64,000 nt of DNA from an uncultured delta proteobacterium. GTDB lineage: Bacteria > Myxococcota > Myxococcia > Myxococcales > 40CM-4-68-19. The stretch spans positions 62,001 to 126,000 of the forward strand of contig CAIWCD010000024.1 in NCBI GenBank assembly GCA_903911145.1, given 5' to 3'. Below, one piece after another: positions 8,646-17,501 of this stretch; the first letter of the stretch is position 1; each line of letters opens with the position of its first letter. Position numbers and translations under genes: made by a program. Under the pieces are notes generated by a model. That model was not told the DNA's origin. It saw nothing but the letters and a program-made list of their open reading frames with translations, and searched no databases.

Positions 8646-8667
8646 ATAGTTTGCACTCAAACGATCT
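8646..8667 (-). repeat. Copy of a dispersed 22-bp AT-rich repeat
   Basis: Reads AGATCGTTTGAGTGCAAAC plus TAT on the minus strand. It matches 61035-61056 at 21 of 22 positions, and looser relatives lie at 6575, 26291 and 28054. It contains the inverted repeat GTTTG-AGTG-CAAAC. Confidence 0.6.
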
Positions 8668-8691
8668 GATCCAGCTCAAATCCACGGTGGT

Positions 8692-8704
8692 GCGGCAGTT
8701 CCCA
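8692..8704 (-). repeat. 3'-flank motif TGGGAACTGCCGC, copy 1
   Basis: A 13-base motif, on the coding strand of the aminomutase gene, 35 bases beyond its stop codon. Exact copies lie 22 bases after the stop at 28004 and 17 bases after the tyrA stop at 60962, each in the sense orientation. The function is unknown. Confidence 0.65.
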
Positions 8705-8739
8705 AGGCCCAACCACCAACGCCGCCGCGGGAGCTCCGC

Positions 8740-10146
8740 CTACGCCTTCACCTGCGCCGCTGCCTGCTCGCGCCAATAGTTCTGGCCGCTCTCGGGCAGG
8801 AGGAAGATCGGATCGAAATATTCATACCGGCGCGAGAGCGCCTCGGGATCCTGCAGCTCGATTCCCGTGCGGTAGTTCTTCGTCCAGTAGGAGATCCCGC
8901 GCTCGCGATCGTACTCGGCGACCTGGTGGATCCAGCGCTTCCCGACGAACGGCACGTCGCAGACGATGCGCGGCGTGGCGAACCCCGGCAGATATCCCAT
9001 GATGTCGTGCTGGAGCTTCTGCGCCTCTCCGACGCTGACGCGCCAATGCTCCGAGTTGGGGATCATGTCGCACATGTAGAAGTAGTAGGGCGTGATGCGC
9101 GCGAAATCCTGCAGCATGAAGCAGAGGTCGAGCAGGTTCTTCGCGGAGTCGTTCACGCCTCGCAGCAGCACGCCCTGGTTGCGCACGTCGCGAAAGCCGA
9201 TCTCGAGCAGCTTCTTCGCGGCGCGCCCGAGCAGCGGCGTCACCTGGTTCGCGTGATTGACGTGCGTGTGCAGCGCGAGGTTCACGTTGCGCGAGAAGGC
9301 CTTCTTCGCGAGCCGCTCGAGCGCGACGATCACCTCGTCCTGCAGGAAGTGCTGCGGGATCCCCATCAGCCCCTTCGAGGCGAGGCGGATATCGCGGATG
9401 TTCTCGATGTCGAGCAGCGCGCTGACGAACGGCTCGAGCTGCTGGATGGGCAGGTTCGCGATGTCGCCGCCCGAGACGACCACGTCGCGCACGCTCGGCG
9501 TCTTGCGCAGATAGTCGAGCATCTGCGACAGGCGATCCTTCTGCGCGACCTGGAACTTCAGCTTCTTCACCTGCGGCACGTTGTTGCCGATCAGGTCCAT
9601 GCGCGTGCAGTGGCCGCAATACTGCGGACAGGTCGAGAGCATCTCCGCGAGCACCTTGGTCGGGTAGCGGTGCGTGAGCCCCTCGACGACCCACATCTCC
9701 TGCTCGTGCAGACTGTCTCGCGACGCGCGCGGGTGGCTCGCCCAATCGGTGCGGCGATCGCTGAACGCGGGCAGCATGTAGCGCCGAAGCGGATCGTTGC
9801 GCAGATCGTGCTCGTTCATCGTGTTGAGCATGTGCGGCGTGACGAGGATCGACATCGTCGCGCGCTCGGCCTGATCCTTCTCGATGTCGAGCGCGAGCTC
9901 GTCGGAGAGCAGCCCGCCGAGGGCTTCCTTCAACTCCTTCAGATTCTTCACCGTGTTCTTGCGCTGCCAGAGCGCGCTCTCCCACTCCTCCTTCGTGACG
10001 CCGCGATAGCCGGGGAAGCGGGTCCAATCGGGCTCGGTGAACGCCCGCTCGAGCGGATAGCGGAACGGCTGCTCAGCGACGCTGCCCGTGGCGGAAGGCT
10101 GCGAAGAGTGCGGGCTGGATGTTCCGGTTGTGGGCACGAGGCTCAA
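8740..10146 (-). CDS. KamA-family radical SAM aminomutase (paralogue 1)
   Basis: Radical SAM, PLP-dependent enzyme of the lysine 2,3-aminomutase family, 468 residues, cytoplasmic. The [4Fe-4S] motif CPQYCGHC is at residues 173-180. VVVSGGDIANL forms the SAM/substrate region and ALHTHVNH the barrel core. CDMIPNSEHWR and CDVPFVGKRW align with the substrate Asp and PLP Lys segments of clostridial KamA. The PLP loop PFVGK is degenerate relative to PGGGGK, so the substrate may not be lysine. The TTG start at 10146 is supported by AGGAG seven bases upstream; GTG 10137 is an alternative. It is divergent from the M50 protease gene and convergent with the GNAT gene. Confidence 0.85.
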   Translation of the reverse strand: MSLVPTTGTSSPHSSQPSATGSVAEQPFRYPLERAFTEPDWTRFPGYRGVTKEEWESALWQRKNTVKNLKELKEALGGLLSDELALDIEKDQAERATMSILVTPHMLNTMNEHDLRNDPLRRYMLPAFSDRRTDWASHPRASRDSLHEQEMWVVEGLTHRYPTKVLAEMLSTCPQYCGHCTRMDLIGNNVPQVKKLKFQVAQKDRLSQMLDYLRKTPSVRDVVVSGGDIANLPIQQLEPFVSALLDIENIRDIRLASKGLMGIPQHFLQDEVIVALERLAKKAFSRNVNLALHTHVNHANQVTPLLGRAAKKLLEIGFRDVRNQGVLLRGVNDSAKNLLDLCFMLQDFARITPYYFYMCDMIPNSEHWRVSVGEAQKLQHDIMGYLPGFATPRIVCDVPFVGKRWIHQVAEYDRERGISYWTKNYRTGIELQDPEALSRRYEYFDPIFLLPESGQNYWREQAAAQVKA

Positions 10147-10255
10147 AGGCTGCTCCTCAAGAGAAGGTCGGGCTGTTTACTTGCGCGCTCGCATCGAGGT
10201 CAAGGTGAGGCGCGGCGTACGACGCCGAAATCCTGCGGCAGAGCGTTGCACGGAT

Positions 10256-10261
10256 TATAAG
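10256..10261 (+). promoter_or_regulatory. Candidate -10 of the M50 protease gene
   Basis: TATAAG lies six bases before the GTG at 10268. No ribosome-binding site is visible, so the mRNA would be leaderless. The -35 region is not recognisable. Confidence 0.4.
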
Positions 10262-10267
10262 CGGCTC

Positions 10268-11362
10268 GTGCTCCACTTTCGAATCGGCCCATTTCCCGTG
10301 CGCGTCGAAGGATCGTTCCTGCTCGCGGCAGTCGTCCTTGGCGGGCTCGGAATGCGCAGCGTCGCGGAGATCGCGAGCTGGGTCTTCGTCGTCTTCGTCA
10401 GCGTGCTCGTCCACGAACTCGGCCACGCGATGGTGGGCAAAAGCCTCGGCGGTCGTCCGGAGATCGTCCTGCGCGGGATGGGCGGCGTGACGTTCTCGCA
10501 GCTGCGCACGCGGCCGACGTGGGGACAGCTGATCTGGCTCTCGGTGGCCGGACCGCTCGCGGGGCTTCTCCCGGGCATCGTCGGAGTCGCCGTGCTGATC
10601 GTGCGCAATCCCGCGCTGGGCGCGGACGCAAGCCACCTCTGGCGGCACGCCGTGAACCTCTCGTTCGCGCCCGATCCGATCGATCGCCTCTGCGCGACAT
10701 TCGCCGAGATGAGCGTGATCTGGACGGTGTTCAACCTGATGCCGGTGCAGCCCCTCGATGGCGGACACGTCCTCGAGATCGCGTTGACGGCGGCGCGCAA
10801 GAAGCCGTCGGCAGTGCTCGCGAGCTGGATCTCCGCGGGCGTTGCCGGGTCGCTCGCGGGCCTGATCTTTCTCGGCACGTCCGGCTGGTGGATGGCCGGG
10901 CTCTTCTTCCTCATGATGGCGCTCAGCAACGTCACGCGCGCTCGCGCGGCGCAGAGCGCAGCCCCCGTAGTCGCGAAGGTGGAAGGTCCCGATGGCTCCG
11001 CGCGCGCGCAGGTTGCGGCCGCGCTGCAGACGGCCCGCGCTGCGTTGCAGGCGCAGGACATCGAGGGAGCCTTGCGGGCGGCGGCGGCACTCGATGCCGA
11101 GCCCGACGGATTTCGGCAGGCCGGGGCTGCTCGAATCCGCGCGGGCGTCGCCTTGATGCGCGGCGAGAACGTCGAGGCCGGTCGGCAGGCGGGCAGGGCG
11201 TTCTCTCTCTGTGCCGACCCCGAGGCCGCAGTGGTGGCGGCGCGTGCAGCGCTGCGAGCCGGCCAGCAGGAAATCGCGCGAACCTGGCTCAAGCGCGCGC
11301 TCGAAACCGGCGCTCCGGTCGAGGCGTTGCGTGCTGACGCGGAGCTCGGCGCCCTCGAGTAG
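10268..11362 (+). CDS. M50/S2P-like membrane metalloprotease with TPR-like tail
   Basis: Intramembrane zinc protease of about 364 residues. HELGH at residues ~45-49 supplies two zinc ligands and the catalytic Glu. FNLMPVQPLDGGHV (about residues 155-168) supplies the NPxPxxPLDGG element with the third ligand Asp. Several hydrophobic segments fill the first ~230 residues. The remaining ~130 residues are Ala-rich helical pairs resembling TPR repeats and are probably cytosolic. In this family the substrate is usually a membrane-anchored regulator; none is evident nearby. The start is divergent from the aminomutase gene across 121 bases. Confidence 0.87.
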   Translation: MLHFRIGPFPVRVEGSFLLAAVVLGGLGMRSVAEIASWVFVVFVSVLVHELGHAMVGKSLGGRPEIVLRGMGGVTFSQLRTRPTWGQLIWLSVAGPLAGLLPGIVGVAVLIVRNPALGADASHLWRHAVNLSFAPDPIDRLCATFAEMSVIWTVFNLMPVQPLDGGHVLEIALTAARKKPSAVLASWISAGVAGSLAGLIFLGTSGWWMAGLFFLMMALSNVTRARAAQSAAPVVAKVEGPDGSARAQVAAALQTARAALQAQDIEGALRAAAALDAEPDGFRQAGAARIRAGVALMRGENVEAGRQAGRAFSLCADPEAAVVAARAALRAGQQEIARTWLKRALETGAPVEALRADAELGALE

Positions 11363-11507
11363 CGCTCGATTGCACGCGCAGTGACTGGCCGCGTGCAGAA
11401 TCCTGCGCGAGATAACTTGCCAAGTGTGCCCGCGTCGCTTGAAACTGCGCGAACGCCGCGTCCCGCTCGATGCCTGAACGCCTTTCCCGGCGGCTGGAGG
11501 AAATTGC

Positions 11508-13904
11508 ATGCTGACCCGCATTCGCGTCTTGGGACTCCTCTCCGCTGTCGCGATGGCTGCTTGTTCGAGCGGTACGTCAGCCCCCGGGGGCCGGGTCGAG
11601 GTGCAACTCGACGTGACCAGGCTCGCCACCAACGGGAGCGTGGCGACGGCAACCATCGTGGTGACCAACGCGAGCGGCAATCCTGCCTCGGGCTCGGTCC
11701 ACGTCTCCTCTCTCGTCGGAAAGGTCGATGGAAAGGCCTCCGAGGATGTCGTCCTCGACTCGACGGGCGCGGCCACCGCGACCTATGCGTGTGACGTCGC
11801 CACCACCGCGGCTTGCGCGAGCGCGACTGCGACGCTGCTCATCGCGAGCTGGAGCGGCGTGACCGGGAGCGCGCGTCTGACACTTCAGCCGGCGGTCATC
11901 ATTCCGGATGGCGGCGGCGGTGGCTCCGGCGGTGGCTCCGGCGGTGGCTCTGGTGGTGGCTCCGGCGGCGGCTCCGGAGACGCGGGCACGCCCGACGCGG
12001 GACCGATCAGTGACGCCGGCCCGACGCCGATCACTGAGACCGTCCAGCTCGTCACCGTCAGTCCGACCAGCATCGGCACCAGCTCGGCCGCGGCAAACGG
12101 GCTTCCCACCTCGTCGGTGATCTTCTTCCAGGTGCTCGGAAACGGGACTCCACTCGCGGGCGCCAACGTCTCCTTCGCGCCCTCCATCGGCGAGAACCTG
12201 CTGACCTTCTCCGCCACCAGCGCGGTCACCAATTCGAACGGCCTCGTCTCGCTGACGGTCAGCTCGAAGGGCACCACCGGCATCGCGCATGTGATCGCAA
12301 GCCTCGCGCTCTCGGCGAACGTCGCGACCGCGCAGGTCGTGATCTTCGGGCCGCCTGCGAGCATCATCGAGACGGCAGTGACGCCGAGCGTCCTCGGCAT
12401 CATGGGGTCCGGCATCCAGGAGCAGGGCCTGATGACCTTCCTCGTCTCCGACGCGTTCGGCACGCCCGTCCCCGGCGCGGAGGTCGACTTCACGCAGGCG
12501 CAGCCCCAGCTGGTTTCGCTGAACACCACGAGCGGCGCGACCGACGCGAACGGCAAAGTGGCAATCTCCTACACCGCGGGCGCGGAAGTCGGCGTCACCA
12601 CGCTGATCGCCACTGCGCACGGTCTTCCCGGCGTGAGCGGCAGCCACCAGGTCGCGGTCCGCGGCGCCAAGCCCTCGGCGTCGGGCTTCTACTTCAAGTG
12701 CGATCGTGGCGAACTGCGCGTCTACGACACGATCACGGAACTCGCGACGATGACCTGCCATGTCCGACTCTCCGATCGCTTCGGCAACCGCGTCGGCATT
12801 CCCACGCCGGTCAACTTCGCCACCGAGGCCGGTTCGATCACGGCGTCTGCCACCACGGCCGCCTTCGACGCAGCCCATCCCGATCTCGAGGGCACGGTCG
12901 ACGTGACCTTCTCCAGCGACCTCGGCAACGGCAACTCGCCGGCCGATGTCATCCCGCTGGCTCCCGATGAGAGCGTCAACCAATACCCGTCGCAGCGCAC
13001 AGAGGCGGAGCCGAGCCTGACCTTCGGGCAGCTCACCTACAATCCGCGCGATCAACTCGTGACGATCATCGCGTGGACGCAGGGCGAGGAGGCGTTCGTC
13101 GACGCCAACCACGACGGCGCGTACAACACGGGTGAGCTCTTCATCGACGAAGGGGACCCTTTCCTCGATGAGAATGACGACAACGTCTACGACCAGGTCG
13201 TGCCGGGCGGGCAATACGAGCCGCGCTTCTGCGGGAGCACCGCGTCGGGCACCTGCCCGGCCTACAATCCGCCGAACGGGAAGTGGGACTCGCAGACGAC
13301 GATCTGGACGCCGACGTGGGTTGTCTTCGGCGGCTCTGCCCATCCGAGCAATACGCCCGCGGGCGCCGAGACGCCCGACGTCTATTTCGGACCGGCGACC
13401 TGCGCCGACTACGCTGACTCGAGCAATCCGTCGACCATCTTCGCGCCGGTCTACTATTACGACCGCTGGTTCAACCCGCCGGTGACTGGCTCGACCTACT
13501 CGATCACTGCCACCTCGCCGGCGACCGCGCGCGGATTTGCCGTGCTGTTCGGCAACTCAGTCGAACTCGACCACTACGGCTCGTTTGGACAGCTCGGTGG
13601 CGGCTTCTCGTACGGGCCGGTCGCCGTGGCTGGCGGTCCCTGCTCGACTGAAAATGGAACGGCGTGCATCTACAACGTCCACTTCCAGTCGTTCGACTCG
13701 GGCCTGCGCAACGAGGTCGTCTTCTCGGACAGCAACACGACGACGAAGGCATTGAACGCCTGCGGACTCCACCCCAGTGCCCCGCAGATGCCCGTCCCGT
13801 TTGTTGTCGAGGTCGGTGTGACCGAGCCGGCCGGCAGCGGAACCGACACCAACGCCTCCGGCTTCTTTGGATCGTACGCGCCGACGTACATCGCGCCTCC
13901 GTAG
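11508..13904 (+). CDS. Large Ig-like (Big_1) repeat lipoprotein
   Basis: Surface-exposed or periplasmic lipoprotein of 798 residues with lipobox MAAC. A first beta-sandwich is followed by a Gly/Ser linker (residues ~128-150, GGGS units) and an Asp/Ala-Gly stretch. At least two bacterial Ig-like Big_1-type domains come next, with recurring ANGLVSLTVSS and ANGKVAISY motifs. The C-terminal ~370 residues carry Ca-loop-like segments DANHDGAYNTGE and DENDDNVYD, and several Cys. The function is unknown; adhesion or protein display is plausible. GGAGG seven bases before the ATG is one of the clearest ribosome-binding sites here. An intrinsic-terminator-like hairpin follows the stop. Confidence 0.82.
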   Translation: MLTRIRVLGLLSAVAMAACSSGTSAPGGRVEVQLDVTRLATNGSVATATIVVTNASGNPASGSVHVSSLVGKVDGKASEDVVLDSTGAATATYACDVATTAACASATATLLIASWSGVTGSARLTLQPAVIIPDGGGGGSGGGSGGGSGGGSGGGSGDAGTPDAGPISDAGPTPITETVQLVTVSPTSIGTSSAAANGLPTSSVIFFQVLGNGTPLAGANVSFAPSIGENLLTFSATSAVTNSNGLVSLTVSSKGTTGIAHVIASLALSANVATAQVVIFGPPASIIETAVTPSVLGIMGSGIQEQGLMTFLVSDAFGTPVPGAEVDFTQAQPQLVSLNTTSGATDANGKVAISYTAGAEVGVTTLIATAHGLPGVSGSHQVAVRGAKPSASGFYFKCDRGELRVYDTITELATMTCHVRLSDRFGNRVGIPTPVNFATEAGSITASATTAAFDAAHPDLEGTVDVTFSSDLGNGNSPADVIPLAPDESVNQYPSQRTEAEPSLTFGQLTYNPRDQLVTIIAWTQGEEAFVDANHDGAYNTGELFIDEGDPFLDENDDNVYDQVVPGGQYEPRFCGSTASGTCPAYNPPNGKWDSQTTIWTPTWVVFGGSAHPSNTPAGAETPDVYFGPATCADYADSSNPSTIFAPVYYYDRWFNPPVTGSTYSITATSPATARGFAVLFGNSVELDHYGSFGQLGGGFSYGPVAVAGGPCSTENGTACIYNVHFQSFDSGLRNEVVFSDSNTTTKALNACGLHPSAPQMPVPFVVEVGVTEPAGSGTDTNASGFFGSYAPTYIAPP

Positions 13905-13925
13905 GCGCTCATCACGTGTGCTGGT

Positions 13926-13971
13926 CTCGCGCGGCGTCGCCCTTGTTCGGGTGCGCCGCGCGAGTTGCTTC
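13926..13971 (+). terminator. Strong hairpin after the Ig-like lipoprotein gene
   Basis: CTCGCGCGGCG (13926-13936) pairs perfectly with CGCCGCGCGAG (13954-13964), with a further CCC/GGG pairing inside the loop, then TTGCTT. The U-tract is short, so termination efficiency is uncertain. Confidence 0.6.
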
Positions 13972-14093
13972 GGGGTTCGAATCGGTGGGCCGATCGCCGC
14001 GCACAGCTTGACCGGGCCGCTCGCGATCGGGCAGACGAATGCCTCGCTGTCTCCCCCCACACGCGCGCGATGCGCCCGAGACCAAGAAGCCGC

Positions 14094-15416
14094 ATGAGCA
14101 GAACCAGCACCGATCTGCCCGCGTGGAAGCGGCTCTATCCCGACGCGAGCGACGAGCAGTGGAACGACTGGCGCTGGCAGGCGCGCAACCTCGTGCGCTC
14201 GCTTCCGGAGCTCGAGGAGAAGCTCAAGCTCACCGAGGACGAGCGGCGCGGCTGCGTCGATACTGCGGGGATTTTCCGCCTCGGTATCAGCCCGTACTAC
14301 CTCTCGCTCATCGATCCCGAGCATCCGAGCTGTCCGGTGCGGCAGCAGGCGATCCCGGTGCAGGCCGAGGCGCGCGTGCGTCCGGGCGAGCTGCGCGATC
14401 CGCTCGGGGAGGATCACAACCGGCCCGTGCGCGGCATCGTGCACAAGTATCCCGATCGGGTGCTGTTGCTTGCGCTCGACCGCTGCTCGACCTACTGCCG
14501 CCACTGCACGCGACGCCGAATCACCTCGGGCGGCGAGGGGGATTTCAATCGCGATGAGCTGCAGCGCGCGGTCGATTACGTCGCGTTGCACAGCGAAGTG
14601 CGCGACGTGCTCATCTCGGGCGGCGATCCATTTCTCTTCACGACCGCGAAGCTCGCCGAGCTGCTCGCGATGCTGCGCGCGATTCCCCACGTGGAGATCA
14701 TCCGCATCGGCACGCGCGTTCCGGTGACGCTGCCGATGCGCGTCGATGATGAGCTCGCGCGCATGCTGCGCTCGTTTGCGCCGCTCTTCGTCATCACGCA
14801 CTTCAATCACGCCAAAGAGATCACGCAGGACGCGCGCGTGGCGGTGGAAACGCTCGTCGATCGCGGAGTGCCGGTCGAGAACCAGGCGGTGCTGATGCGC
14901 GGCGTGAACTCGTCGCTCATCGCCATCAAGGACCTGATGCACCAGTGCCTGACGATGCGCGCTCGCCCGTACTACCTGCACCAGATGGATGTCGCTCAGG
15001 GGCTCGAGCATCTGCGCACGCCGCTCGAGTTTGGCGTGGAACTGCTGCGTGGACTGCGCGGCCACACCTCGGGACTCGCCGTGCCACACCTCGCGATCGA
15101 CCTGCCGGATGGCGGCGGGAAGGTGACGATCCAGCCCGACTACGTCGTCGAAAAGCGGGATACCGAGACCATATTGAGGAACTATCGCGGAGAGCATTAC
15201 AGCTATCCAGAGCCAGAGGAGAAAGAGTGCGCAGTGGCATATGACGCCATCTGGTATCCAGATGGCCGCGTCGAGCATCGGCCCGCGAATCCGAGCGCGC
15301 TGGATGTGCCGATCCCGAGCGACGCAGCATCGGCGATCGCGACGCGGGAATCGGCGGATGACGCGACTGCTTCTGCTCATTCGCTGACGCGCCTCAACGT
15401 TCTCGCCGGCGGATGA
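14094..15416 (+). CDS. kamA: Lysine 2,3-aminomutase (paralogue 2)
   Basis: Converts L-alpha-lysine to beta-lysine using SAM, a [4Fe-4S] cluster and PLP. It is 440 residues. The cluster motif CSTYCRHC is at about residues 131-138. Further signatures are VLISGGDPF and GTRVPVT. The substrate-binding Asp pair is in QMDVAQGLEHLRT and IDLPDGGGK, and the last Lys is the PLP Lys. These match clostridial KamA better than EpmB or glutamate aminomutase, which lack that Asp pair. The final ~60 residues are low-similarity tail. ATG 14094 was chosen over ATG 14070. It overlaps the PgeF gene by ATGA, so the two are coupled. The 3' part uses some AT-rich codons such as ATA and TAT. Confidence 0.88.
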   Translation: MSRTSTDLPAWKRLYPDASDEQWNDWRWQARNLVRSLPELEEKLKLTEDERRGCVDTAGIFRLGISPYYLSLIDPEHPSCPVRQQAIPVQAEARVRPGELRDPLGEDHNRPVRGIVHKYPDRVLLLALDRCSTYCRHCTRRRITSGGEGDFNRDELQRAVDYVALHSEVRDVLISGGDPFLFTTAKLAELLAMLRAIPHVEIIRIGTRVPVTLPMRVDDELARMLRSFAPLFVITHFNHAKEITQDARVAVETLVDRGVPVENQAVLMRGVNSSLIAIKDLMHQCLTMRARPYYLHQMDVAQGLEHLRTPLEFGVELLRGLRGHTSGLAVPHLAIDLPDGGGKVTIQPDYVVEKRDTETILRNYRGEHYSYPEPEEKECAVAYDAIWYPDGRVEHRPANPSALDVPIPSDAASAIATRESADDATASAHSLTRLNVLAGG

Positions 15417-16249
15417 GCACGCTCTTCGTCACCTCGGCGCTGCTCGCTCGCGCAGGCGTCGTGCACGGCTTCTCGCTGCGCACGGGAGGCGTTTCGACCG
15501 GGCCGTTTGCGTCGCTGAATGTGAGCCGCGCGGTCGGGGATGAGCGCGAAGCAGTCGAGGAGAATCTGCGGCGACTCGCGCAGGCGGCCGGACGTTCGGG
15601 AGCGCAGGCCTTCGCCACCGCGAAGCAGGTGCATCGCGATCGACTGCTCCTGGTGCGGTCGAGCGCATCGCGCATCGAATTCGACGAACTCTTCGCGGCG
15701 AGCGAACCCGAGGCGGCGCAGGTCTCCGGCGAGCAGTCCACGCGCAGCGAAGCGGAGCCCGAGGCCGATGCGATCCTCTCGCGCACGCCCGGCCTCGCCG
15801 CCGCGGTGCGCGTCGCGGATTGCACGCCGATTCTCCTCTCAGCTCCCGACGTTCGCGCAGGCTGCGCCGTTCACTCTGGCTGGCGCGGCGCGCGGCTCTC
15901 GATCGCGAGCCGCGGCGTGCAGGCGCTTGCCTCTCTCGGCGCGGATCGCGCGCGCATCCTCGCGGCCATCGGACCCTGCATCGGCCGCTGCTGCTACGTC
16001 GTCTCCGCCGAATTGGCGCTCTCGTTTCGCGCTGAATTCGGCGCGGAGGTCGCCGACGATCCAGCGCGAGTAGAAGCGCCCCATCTCGACCTGCGTCTGT
16101 GCGCTGCGATCGCGCTCGGCCGCGCTGGGCTTGGTCTTGCGCAGATCGAGCAGGTCGGCGGCTGCACCTCGTGCGACAGCGAAAACTATTTCAGCCACCG
16201 CCGCGATCAGGGACGCACAGGACGCCACCTCGCGTTCATCGCGCCTTGA
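15413..16249 (+). CDS. pgeF: PgeF/YfiH purine nucleoside/peptidoglycan editing factor
   Basis: Multicopper-oxidase-fold (LACC1/YfiH) family protein of 278 residues. Members act as purine nucleoside phosphorylase/adenosine deaminase and, in E. coli, remove mis-incorporated L-Ser from cell-wall precursors. Conserved segments are GFSLRTGGVSTGPFASLN, VADCTPILL, AVHSGWRGA, IGPCIGRCCYVV and CTSCDSENYFSHRRD with GRTGRHLAFI at the end; the Cys and His residues form the metal site. An insertion rich in Glu and Ala (residues ~95-120) is not typical. It is translated from an ATG overlapping the stop of the lysine aminomutase gene. Confidence 0.88.
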   Translation: MSTLFVTSALLARAGVVHGFSLRTGGVSTGPFASLNVSRAVGDEREAVEENLRRLAQAAGRSGAQAFATAKQVHRDRLLLVRSSASRIEFDELFAASEPEAAQVSGEQSTRSEAEPEADAILSRTPGLAAAVRVADCTPILLSAPDVRAGCAVHSGWRGARLSIASRGVQALASLGADRARILAAIGPCIGRCCYVVSAELALSFRAEFGAEVADDPARVEAPHLDLRLCAAIALGRAGLGLAQIEQVGGCTSCDSENYFSHRRDQGRTGRHLAFIAP

Positions 16250-16424
16250 GAAGTCGCCGGAGTTCTGGACCGGAACCACCACGGTGGCCGCGGCGGAGAT
16301 GTGACCGACGCGTGTCGCGAGCGGCCGAACATCCAGTCGGGCGGCAGACGCATGCGGTGTTCCCGATGGACTGCCCTCTCGCAACCCTGTGACGTCGGTG
16401 GATCGTCGGACCTCCCCTGATTCT

Positions 16425-16453
16425 TTGACACCCGCTCCTTCGCTCGCGATCAT
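16425..16453 (+). promoter_or_regulatory. Sigma-70-type promoter of the lipoprotein gene at 16513
   Basis: A perfect -35 TTGACA (16425-16430), a 17-base spacer, and GATCAT (16448-16453) as the -10. The 263-base gap from 16250 otherwise shows no gene. Confidence 0.55.
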
Positions 16454-16512
16454 GGCGGTCAACGCGCTATGACGTCGGAGCGCTCCATCCTCCAATCGAG
16501 ACGAGGCCTCTC

Positions 16513-17439
16513 TTGCTGTCGACCCGCGATCTGACGCGACTGCTCTGCGCTCTGCTCGCGCTCGGCGCGCTCTCGTGCGCGACAGGGCGTTCGGCGCGCG
16601 AGCCGCAGGTCGAAGAGCTGCGCGCCCAGCTTGCCGCCCAGGCCGAGCAGCTCAGGCAGCAAGGGCAGCGCATCGAGGAGCTCGAGCTGCGTCTCTCCGC
16701 GGTCGCCGCGCGTTCGTCTGCATCAGCCCCAGCGCAGTCGAGCGCTGTGCCGATCGCACCTGCGTCAGCCGCCTCTTCACCCATCCCCGCGAAGACCGCG
16801 CCCGCGCCCAGCGCGCCCGCGCCGCGCAGCGACCCGGCCGACGCGCCGCCGAAAGCGCTGCAGACCGTCAAGCTGCACCCGCAGAGCGGACGCCTCCCGT
16901 TGCGCGCGCCGCGTCCGAATCCGGTCGAGCGGGCCCCGCGCCTTCCCTCGACCGTGCAGCTCAAGGAGCCCGATGAAGAGCGGCTCGCGGAGCTCGATCA
17001 GCCGCTGCCCGTCGATCCGAACATCCGCGCGCAGGCCGAGGGCGATCACGCCTTCGCGCAGGCCGTGCAGCAGCTCAACGCGGGCGATTTCCTCTCGGCG
17101 CAGACCTCGTTTCTCTCGTTCGCACAGCGCTGGCCACGCGATGCCTCGGCCGACAACGCGGTCTATTTTGCGGGCCTTGCGCGCGCCGCTTCTCACGACT
17201 GCGCGGGCGCGCTCCCCTTGTTCGATCGGGTGATGCACGACTATCCCGCGGGCGATGCGCGCGTTCCGGCACGCCTCGAGAAGGGGCGCTGCCTGCTGAT
17301 GCTCGGCCGCAGCCAGGAAGCCCGCGCGGCGCTTGCGAGGCTCGTCGATGAGAGCCCCGATTCGCTGGAGTCGCAGCAGGCGCGCGCACTGCTTTCGTCT
17401 CACGCAGCCGACTCTCCACATGCGGAGACGGTTCGATAA
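16513..17439 (+). CDS. Coiled-coil/TPR lipoprotein, YbgF-like architecture
   Basis: Lipoprotein of 308 residues with lipobox LGALSC. Residues ~30-65 form a short coiled coil. A Pro/Ala-rich linker runs to ~165. TPR-like units follow (HAFAQAVQQLNAGDFLSAQT, DNAVYFAGLARAASHDCAGA, ARLEKGRCLLMLGRSQEARA). The layout coiled coil-linker-TPR copies CpoB, so this may be a second CpoB-like envelope adaptor, but the sequence is too divergent to name. The TTG start follows GAGG by six bases. The LysM gene begins 62 bases downstream and may be co-expressed. Confidence 0.75.
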   Translation: MLSTRDLTRLLCALLALGALSCATGRSAREPQVEELRAQLAAQAEQLRQQGQRIEELELRLSAVAARSSASAPAQSSAVPIAPASAASSPIPAKTAPAPSAPAPRSDPADAPPKALQTVKLHPQSGRLPLRAPRPNPVERAPRLPSTVQLKEPDEERLAELDQPLPVDPNIRAQAEGDHAFAQAVQQLNAGDFLSAQTSFLSFAQRWPRDASADNAVYFAGLARAASHDCAGALPLFDRVMHDYPAGDARVPARLEKGRCLLMLGRSQEARAALARLVDESPDSLESQQARALLSSHAADSPHAETVR

Positions 17440-17501
17440 TTTTTTGCAAAACCGGGTAAATCGCTGTTTGAAGTCTAGTGAAGCACTGCAAGGAGAGCCT
17501 G

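Noticed and set aside
13557-15380. A 607-codon minus-strand open frame
   Set aside because: It is antisense to the Ig-like lipoprotein and kamA, both with clear motifs and ribosome-binding sites.
14094-15416. EpmB (EF-P lysine aminomutase)
   Set aside because: Length, the GLEHLRT and DGGGK motifs and the substrate Asp pair fit KamA better, and no EpmA or efp gene is adjacent.
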